DNA from: Humitalea sp050632385
GTDB taxonomy: Bacteria; Pseudomonadota; Alphaproteobacteria; Acetobacterales; Acetobacteraceae
Reading direction: 5' to 3'
Assembly (NCBI RefSeq): GCF_050632385.1
Contig: NZ_CP192599.1
Span: 2,418,001 to 2,482,000, forward strand
Length of the DNA stretch: 64,000 nucleotides
The notes under the pieces are model-generated. The model ran no database searches. It saw only the letters and a list, made by a program, of their open reading frames with translations, and had not been told where the DNA came from. This document shows positions 58,571 to 64,000 of this stretch, in pieces (within the stretch, counting starts at the first letter, position 1; the number at the start of each line of letters is the position of its first letter). The position numbers were made by a program, and so were the translations under genes.

Positions 58571-59740
58571 ATGCCGAGCCGCCGCAAGACACTTATCATC
58601 CGATGGCTGATATCTATCGTTGTCGTTGCAACCCTTGTTGCCGCCGCTGTCTTCGCCTGGCGCGTCTACGCGCTGAAAGCCAGTGCTGCGGCCATGCCAG
58701 CCTGGGTCGAGGTGCGCCGAGGCAATGTCGCGGACCAGATCGCCGCATCCGGCGTGGTCCAGCCCCTGCGCTACGTCGATGTCGGCGCCCAGGTCTCCGG
58801 CCAGCTACAGCGCCTGCATGTCAAGATTGGCGACCAGGTCCTGCCCGGCCGGCTGCTGGCCGAGATCGACGCCCGCACGACCCAGGCCGCCGTGCTCGCC
58901 GGCGAGGCGGAACTCCAGCGCCTCCGCGCCGTCGTCGCGCAATACGAAGCGAACCAGGAACTGTTGCGCCTGCAGGCCAACCGCCAGCGCGTCATGTTCG
59001 CCTCCAACGCGACAAGCCGCGATTCCATGGAGACCGCCGTTGCGCAGTTGCGCGTGCAGGAAGCCCAGATCGAGGCCACGCGGGCGCAGATCGCCGGCCA
59101 GGAAAGCAAGCTGACAGCCGATCGCACGACGCTGTCCTTCACCCGCATCATCGCCCCGGCCGCCGGCACGATCGTCACCCTGGCGGCGACCGAAGGGCAG
59201 ATGCTCAACGCATCGATGAACGTGCCGGTGCTGATGCGCATCGCCGATCTCACCAGCATGACCGTCACGGTCCAGGTCTCCGAAGCCGACCAGCCGCGCC
59301 TGGCGCGCGGCATGCCCGTGCGCTTCAGCACGATCGGCTCGCCCAACCGCCGTTATGAATCGACGCTGCGGCAGGTCTATCCGACGCCGGATGTCATCAA
59401 CAACGTCGTGCTCTACCAGGCGCTGTTCGATGTGCCGAACCCCGATGGGGCGCTGCTGCCGCAGATGAGCGCCCAGGTCTTCTTCATCCGGTCGCAGGCG
59501 ACCGGCGTCATGATCCTGCCGCGCGCCGCACTCGGCCCGTTGCCGCCCAATTCGATCCCTCCCCGCCGGACGGTCCGCGTGCTTGCCGAGGACGGCAGCA
59601 TTTCCCCGCGCGAGATCTCCCTCGGCATCGCCGACCGCATCAATGTGGAGGTGAAGGACGGTCTTCAGCTCGGCGACAAGGTCGTGCTGCCGGAACGGAC
59701 GACCTCCGCGCAGGCGATGCCGATGCGCCCGCCGCGATGA
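58571..59740 (+). CDS. macA: MacA-type periplasmic adaptor of a tripartite efflux pump
   Basis: 389 residues. An N-terminal membrane anchor (LIIRWLISIVVVATLVAAAV), then the HlyD barrel-sandwich pieces VEVRRGNVADQIAASGVVQP and GAQVSGQLQRLHVKIGDQVL, a helical hairpin (QLRVQEAQIEATRAQIAGQE), and the beta-barrel MTVTVQVSEADQPRLARGMP. Links MacB in the inner membrane to an outer-membrane channel, for export of macrolides, peptides or siderophores. Overlaps macB by 4 bp. Confidence 0.88.
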   Translation: MPSRRKTLIIRWLISIVVVATLVAAAVFAWRVYALKASAAAMPAWVEVRRGNVADQIAASGVVQPLRYVDVGAQVSGQLQRLHVKIGDQVLPGRLLAEIDARTTQAAVLAGEAELQRLRAVVAQYEANQELLRLQANRQRVMFASNATSRDSMETAVAQLRVQEAQIEATRAQIAGQESKLTADRTTLSFTRIIAPAAGTIVTLAATEGQMLNASMNVPVLMRIADLTSMTVTVQVSEADQPRLARGMPVRFSTIGSPNRRYESTLRQVYPTPDVINNVVLYQALFDVPNPDGALLPQMSAQVFFIRSQATGVMILPRAALGPLPPNSIPPRRTVRVLAEDGSISPREISLGIADRINVEVKDGLQLGDKVVLPERTTSAQAMPMRPPR

Positions 59741-61668
59741 CCCCGCCCGAACCGCCGCTCATCAAGCTGACCGGACTCGGCCGCTCCTACGCCCAAGGGG
59801 CGACCGAGACGGTGGCGTTGCGCGACGTCGACCTCGACATCCACGCGGGCGAGTTCGTCGCCCTGCTGGGGCAATCAGGCTCGGGCAAGACCACCTTGAT
59901 GAACATCATCGGCCTGCTCGACCGGGCCTCCCGCGGGACCTACGTCCTGGCGGGGCAGGATGTCAGCCAACTCGACCCGGATGAGCGTGCGCTGCTGCGG
60001 CGCGACCGCTTCGGCTTCGTGTTCCAGCACTACAATCTCGTCGCCACCTCCTCCGCATTGGAGAATGTGGAGATGCCGGCCTTCTACGCCGGCACCCCGG
60101 CGGAGGCCCGGCGATCGCGCGCCCAGGGGCTGCTCGGCCGCCTGGGCCTTGGGCAGCGGCTGCGGCATCGCCCCGCGGAACTCTCGGGCGGCCAACAGCA
60201 GCGCGTCGCCATCGCGCGGGCGCTGATGAATGGCGGCGCGATCCTGCTGGCTGACGAACCGACAGGGGCGCTCGACTCGCAATCGGGCGCCGAGGTGATG
60301 GAACTGCTGCGCGACCTGCATCGCGCGGGCCATACCATCCTCCTCGTTACCCATTCGGAGACACTGGCCGCCCAGGCCGATCGCCGGATCAAGATCCATG
60401 ACGGGCGCATCGTGGCCGATAGCGGGCGTGTCAGCCGGGCCGCGGACCTGCCCGCCCTGCCCGCCCCGCTCGGTCGTGGACTGTCCTTCATCGATACGAT
60501 TCGCCTGTCCGTGCATGCGCTGCACGCGAACATGTTCCGGACCGCCTTGACGCTGATCGGCATTGTCATCGGCGTGGCCTCGGTCATCGCCATGCTCGCG
60601 GTCGGCAATGGCGAAAAGCAGGCGCTGCTGACCCGCTTCGCCACGCTCGGCCCCGATCTGATCACCGTCTCGCCCGGCGCGCGCAACCTGCGCAGCAGCG
60701 ACGGCACCATCGCGACCCTCGTCGATGGCGACCGGCTGGCCATCATGGAACTTCCCGGCCTGGGTCGCGCGACCGCCGAATATGCGACGGCGGTGACGGT
60801 CCGCGCGGTCGGCGGCGATGTGCGCTCGACCGCCCGCTCCACCACGCCGGAATTGCCCGACCTGCGCAGCTGGCCGCTCGCGCGCGGTGCCTTCTTCACG
60901 CAGGACGATGTGGATGCCTATGCCTCGGTCGTCGTGCTGGGCCAGACCGTGACGCGCAACCTCTTTGGCGATGCCGATCCCGTGGGCCAGTATTTGCAAT
61001 TGAACAACATGCCTTTCCAGGTGATCGGCGAACTCACCGCGCGCGGCGCCAGCGGCTTCGGACCGGACCAGGATGATGTGGTCTACCTGCCGCTTTCCAC
61101 CGGCCGGCTGAAACTGCACGGCCAGCGGCATGTCCAGAACATCGTCGTGCAGGTCGCCGATACCGATCGCATCGCCGCCGCCGAGCAGATGGTCTCCGCC
61201 GTGCTGGAAAGCCGCCATGCGACGGTGGATTTCCAGATCCGCAACGCCGCCCAGTTCCTCGCGGTCCAAACGGCCTCGCGCGATGGCGCGACGATGATGC
61301 TGGGGGCGATCGCGCTGATCTCGCTGCTGGTCGGCGGCATCGGCGTGATGAACATCATGCTGGTCAGCGTCACCGAACGCACGCGGGAGATCGGGGTCCG
61401 CATGGCCGCCGGTGCGCGGCGCAAAGATATCCTGCTGCAATTCACCGCCGAGGCCCTGGCCGTCACCGCGTTCGGCGGGCTTGTGGGCGTCGCCACCGGC
61501 TTCGGCGTGGCCTGGATACTCGGCATGTTTGGCCGCCCGATCCTGGTGGTTCCGGGGTCGGTCGTCCTGGCGCTCGGCTCGGCCTGCCTGGCCGGCTTGG
61601 TCTTCGGCTATTGGCCCGCCCGTAAGGCGGCGGGGCTGGATCCGGTGCGGGCGCTGATGGCCGAATGA
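59737..61668 (+). CDS. macB: MacB-type ABC transporter (ATPase-permease fusion)
   Basis: 643 residues. ATPase first: FVALLGQSGSGKTTLMNIIG (Walker A), ELSGGQQQRVAIARALMNGG (signature) and ILLADEPTGALDSQSGAEVM (Walker B). The permease half has a helix at about residue 270, a large periplasmic domain (MacB_PCD) and three C-terminal helices (MMLGAIALISLLVGGIGVMN onward). It powers efflux with MacA and a TolC-like protein. Overlaps its neighbours by 4 bp. Confidence 0.92.
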   Translation: MTPPEPPLIKLTGLGRSYAQGATETVALRDVDLDIHAGEFVALLGQSGSGKTTLMNIIGLLDRASRGTYVLAGQDVSQLDPDERALLRRDRFGFVFQHYNLVATSSALENVEMPAFYAGTPAEARRSRAQGLLGRLGLGQRLRHRPAELSGGQQQRVAIARALMNGGAILLADEPTGALDSQSGAEVMELLRDLHRAGHTILLVTHSETLAAQADRRIKIHDGRIVADSGRVSRAADLPALPAPLGRGLSFIDTIRLSVHALHANMFRTALTLIGIVIGVASVIAMLAVGNGEKQALLTRFATLGPDLITVSPGARNLRSSDGTIATLVDGDRLAIMELPGLGRATAEYATAVTVRAVGGDVRSTARSTTPELPDLRSWPLARGAFFTQDDVDAYASVVVLGQTVTRNLFGDADPVGQYLQLNNMPFQVIGELTARGASGFGPDQDDVVYLPLSTGRLKLHGQRHVQNIVVQVADTDRIAAAEQMVSAVLESRHATVDFQIRNAAQFLAVQTASRDGATMMLGAIALISLLVGGIGVMNIMLVSVTERTREIGVRMAAGARRKDILLQFTAEALAVTAFGGLVGVATGFGVAWILGMFGRPILVVPGSVVLALGSACLAGLVFGYWPARKAAGLDPVRALMAE

Positions 61669-63044
61669 TGCACCGTCGACAGGTGCTGGCCAGCCTGCCC
61701 GTCATCGCCGCCACGGCGTGTGGCGACGTGCCCTTGCCGCAGACCCGCCCGCCGATCCCGGCCCGGTTCCCCTATGCGCCGGCCGAAACCGGCTGGCCTG
61801 ACCCCAGTTGGTGGCAGGCCTTCGGCAGTGCCGAGTTGAACGCGCTGGTGGATGCCGCCGCCACCGGCAACCGCGACCTGCTGGCCGCGGCCGAACGCAT
61901 CATCCAGGCGGAAGCCGGGGCCCGGGCAGACCGCGCCTCGCTGTTTCCCTCCCTCGGCTTTGGCGCCAGCACCAGCACGGGGACCAATAGCGGCCCCGGC
62001 AGTTGGACCGCCGGGGTGGATGCCTCCTGGGAGGTCGACCTCTGGGGGCGCCTGCGCAGTGCCGCCCGCGCCGGCGACATGCGCACCCTGTCCAGCCGCT
62101 TCGATCGCGACGCGCTGGCGCTGTCCGTGATGGCGGAGACGGCGACCGGCTACTTCCAACTCCTGGCCTTCCGCGCGCGTCGCACCCAGGCGTCGGAAAC
62201 CCTGACCGTCGCGCGGCGCATCCTGGGCGTGGTCATGGTGCAGGTCTCGGCCGGTGGCTCCTCGGACCTTGAAACCCAGCAGCAGCGCAGCGCGGTGGCC
62301 GCGCAGGAGGCCTCGCTGGCCGAATTGACGGGGCGAGAGCGCCAGCAGTTGCACGCCCTGGCGCTGCTAGCCGGGGTCGGGCCGGAGGAGGTCATCGCCA
62401 CCGCGCGTTCGCTGGAGGGGCTGAGCCTGCCGCCCGTCGTCGCGGGGCTGCCGGCGGATCTGCTCGCCCGGCGCCCCGACATCGCCCGGGCCGAGGCCGA
62501 CCTGGTCGCCGCGGGGCTGGATGCGCGCATCGCCCGGGATGCGCGCCTGCCGTCGCTGACCCTGACCGGTTCGGCCGGGCGCAGCACCACGGAACTGGCC
62601 GACCTGCTGCTCTCGCCCGGGCGCCTGGCCACGCGGATCATCGCCTCCCTGGGGGCACCTTTGTTCGAGGGCGGCCGATTGCGTGCGGCCGAGGACCAGG
62701 CGATGTCGCGCATGCGCGAACTGGCGCAGCGCTATGCCGCGACGATCCTGGAAGCCTTCCGGGACGTCGCCGATGCCTTGGCCGCCACGGAAGCGGCGCG
62801 CGAGGCCTATGCCCTGCGTCGCCTGGCCTTCGACTCCGCCAGCCGTGCCTATCGGATCGGCGATGTCCGCTGGCGTGCCGGCGGCGCCGACTTCCTGTCC
62901 GTGCTGCAATCCCAGCAGGCGTTGTTTTCGACGGCCGATCTGCTCGCCCAGGCGGATGCCGCCCGATACAGCGCGGCCGTCGCCCTGTATCGCGCGCTTG
63001 GCGGGGGCTGGCAGGTGCCGCCGGGCCTGCGCGTGCAGGGGTAA
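61665..63044 (+). CDS. Outer membrane efflux lipoprotein, NodT/OpmQ type
   Basis: 459 residues. Signal with lipobox-like end (RRQVLASLPVIAATAC, Cys19). Two outer membrane factor repeats: PDPSWWQAFGSAELNALVDA and GVDASWEVDLWGRLRSAARA in the first, VAGLPADLLARRPDIARAEA then DLVAAGLDARIARDARLPSL in the second. This is the TolC-like partner of macAB, giving a full tripartite pump in one operon. Ends 7 bp before the convergent holB. Confidence 0.9.
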   Translation: MMHRRQVLASLPVIAATACGDVPLPQTRPPIPARFPYAPAETGWPDPSWWQAFGSAELNALVDAAATGNRDLLAAAERIIQAEAGARADRASLFPSLGFGASTSTGTNSGPGSWTAGVDASWEVDLWGRLRSAARAGDMRTLSSRFDRDALALSVMAETATGYFQLLAFRARRTQASETLTVARRILGVVMVQVSAGGSSDLETQQQRSAVAAQEASLAELTGRERQQLHALALLAGVGPEEVIATARSLEGLSLPPVVAGLPADLLARRPDIARAEADLVAAGLDARIARDARLPSLTLTGSAGRSTTELADLLLSPGRLATRIIASLGAPLFEGGRLRAAEDQAMSRMRELAQRYAATILEAFRDVADALAATEAAREAYALRRLAFDSASRAYRIGDVRWRAGGADFLSVLQSQQALFSTADLLAQADAARYSAAVALYRALGGGWQVPPGLRVQG

Positions 63045-63051
63045 CGGGAGC

Positions 63052-64000
63052 CTACCGCCCGGCCAGCCAGCCCAGCATCGTCAGCGTGGATTGCTTGCGG
63101 TCGAGGTTCAGCAATTCCGTCCGCTTCGCCTGCGCGCCGATCCGCGACCAGGCCTCGGACACCTCCGCCAGCGACCGCTGCCCGACCCAGGCCGGTCGTT
63201 CGCCAGCAGCGGCACGGGCCAGGCCGGACGCCACGGCCGCCCGCAGCAGCGACCAGAACAGCACGAAGGCACTGCCGTCCCTGACCGCCGCCAGGCGGTC
63301 GGCCAAAAGAAACCAGCCGCGTTCATCGGGGTTCGCCAGGGCGGCCAGCACGCGGTCCGCTTCCTGCGCCAGGGCCAGCCCCTCCCCTTCGGCCAGCAGC
63401 AGCGCCTGGCCGGGCGATCCGGCGGCGGCCAAGGCCAGGCGTTCGCGGTCGGCCCTTGGCATATCCGGCAGCCAGCGGCCGAGGAGGCCCGCCATGGGTG
63501 CCTCCCCCAGCGGCGCCAGGTCCAGCCGCCGCACCCGGCTGCGGATCGTCGGCAGCAGGGCGGAGGCGGTACCGGAGACGATCAGCAGCACCGTATTGCG
63601 CGACGGTTCCTCGATCGTCTTGAGCAGGGCATTGGCGGCACTCGGGTGCATCGCCTCGGCCTCATCCAGCACGACCACGCGAAAGCCGCCCTCGGCCGGG
63701 GTCAGCGACAGGAAGCGGGGCACGTCGCGGGCCTGTTCGACCGGGATCTGCCGCTTGACCTTCCCGGCCGCGACGTCGGGCGCCAGGGTCATCAGGTCGG
63801 CATGGGCGGAGGAGGCGATGCGGCGGAACACGGGGTCGGTCGCCGCCACATGCAGCGGCGGATGCCCCGCCACATCGGCCGGCATCCCGGCCAGCAGCCA
63901 GCGCGCGAAACGGAAGGCCAGCGTCGCCTTGCCGATCCCGGGCGGCCCCGCCAGCAGCCAGGCGTGATGCAGCCGCCCCGACCGCGCGGCGGCGGCGAGC
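63052..64000 (-). CDS. holB: DNA polymerase III delta' subunit (5' end off window)
   Basis: At least 315 residues, running from the stop at 63052 past the right edge. The visible N-terminal part has a Walker A-type loop in HHAWLLAGPPGIGKATLAFR, followed by FRVVVLDEAEAMHPSAANAL and LKTIEEPSRNTVLLIVSGTA, a signature of clamp-loader delta'. The ATG at 63885 is internal and not the true start: the frame is open and coding upstream. It loads the sliding clamp with the gamma/tau complex. No zinc-Cys set is seen in the visible part. Confidence 0.88.
   Translation of the reverse strand, partial: LAAAARSGRLHHAWLLAGPPGIGKATLAFRFARWLLAGMPADVAGHPPLHVAATDPVFRRIASSAHADLMTLAPDVAAGKVKRQIPVEQARDVPRFLSLTPAEGGFRVVVLDEAEAMHPSAANALLKTIEEPSRNTVLLIVSGTASALLPTIRSRVRRLDLAPLGEAPMAGLLGRWLPDMPRADRERLALAAAGSPGQALLLAEGEGLALAQEADRVLAALANPDERGWFLLADRLAAVRDGSAFVLFWSLLRAAVASGLARAAAGERPAWVGQRSLAEVSEAWSRIGAQAKRTELLNLDRKQSTLTMLGWLAGR

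Noticed and set aside
1..64000. CRISPR array
   Set aside because: No regularly spaced repeats with unique spacers of even length were seen; the only direct repeats are the att pair and the iteron-like block.

Overview
The window is high-GC chromosomal DNA with tightly packed, often 4-bp-overlapping genes. The best fit is an alphaproteobacterium, probably a Rhodospirillales/Acetobacteraceae-type aerobe or microaerobe. Support comes from the cbb3 oxidase cluster with an FNR-type regulator, the cox-type molybdenum hydroxylase accessory genes, the GlcDE pair and the zinc-free L36. The family-level assignment is inferred from gene content, not proven.

Layout. 1-4.1 kb (minus strand): the 5' part of an acyltransferase-3 gene, a Na+/H+ antiporter of the ArsB/NhaD superfamily, a DUF5666 lipoprotein and a DUF6502 protein. 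4.2-10.4 kb (plus): a small soluble histidine kinase, then a translationally coupled run (coxG, coxD, coxE, two split XdhC-type genes and a fused MoeA-like/MobA-like gene). This run matures xanthine-oxidase-family molybdoenzymes; no structural enzyme gene is present. 10.4-22 kb: an unrecognised 381-aa protein, an MFS transporter, a two-domain glycosyltransferase in AT-richer DNA, an ArsR-like regulator, a divergent PEP carboxylase, a nucleotide-sugar epimerase/aminotransferase pair, a K+ channel and a RidA protein. 22-31.7 kb: a secreted LCCL-domain protein, a sterol desaturase-like enzyme, a deacetylase/beta-propeller pair, a DUF4239 protein, glcE-glcD without glcF, and rpmJ with its terminator. 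31.7-33.7 kb: an acyl-CoA dehydrogenase and a DUF533/TerB-like protein.

33.8-44.2 kb is the respiratory block: fnrL, then ccoNOQP-ccoGHIS on the opposite strand with an extra 60-aa membrane ORF, a DUF2189 gene and a TauE/SafE-like gene. A perfect FNR box (TTGAT-N4-ATCAA) lies between ccoN and the DUF2189 gene, so the block looks like a self-contained oxygen-responsive module. 44.3-49.1 kb: an AAA/LuxR regulator, a Tat-exported vanadium haloperoxidase-like protein with altered active-site residues, and a second acyl-CoA dehydrogenase.

49.2-58.24 kb is an integrated element of about 9 kb in the 3' end of a tRNA-Glu gene. It is bounded by a perfect 21-bp direct repeat. It carries a tyrosine integrase, several small exported proteins, a PD-(D/E)XK/DUF4268 nuclease-like protein, a RepA-like ATPase, an HNH-like protein, iteron-like repeats and a serine recombinase. 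It looks like an integrative element with its own replication module and one candidate defence gene. 58.5-64 kb: a MacA-MacB-NodT-type tripartite efflux operon and the 3' part of holB.
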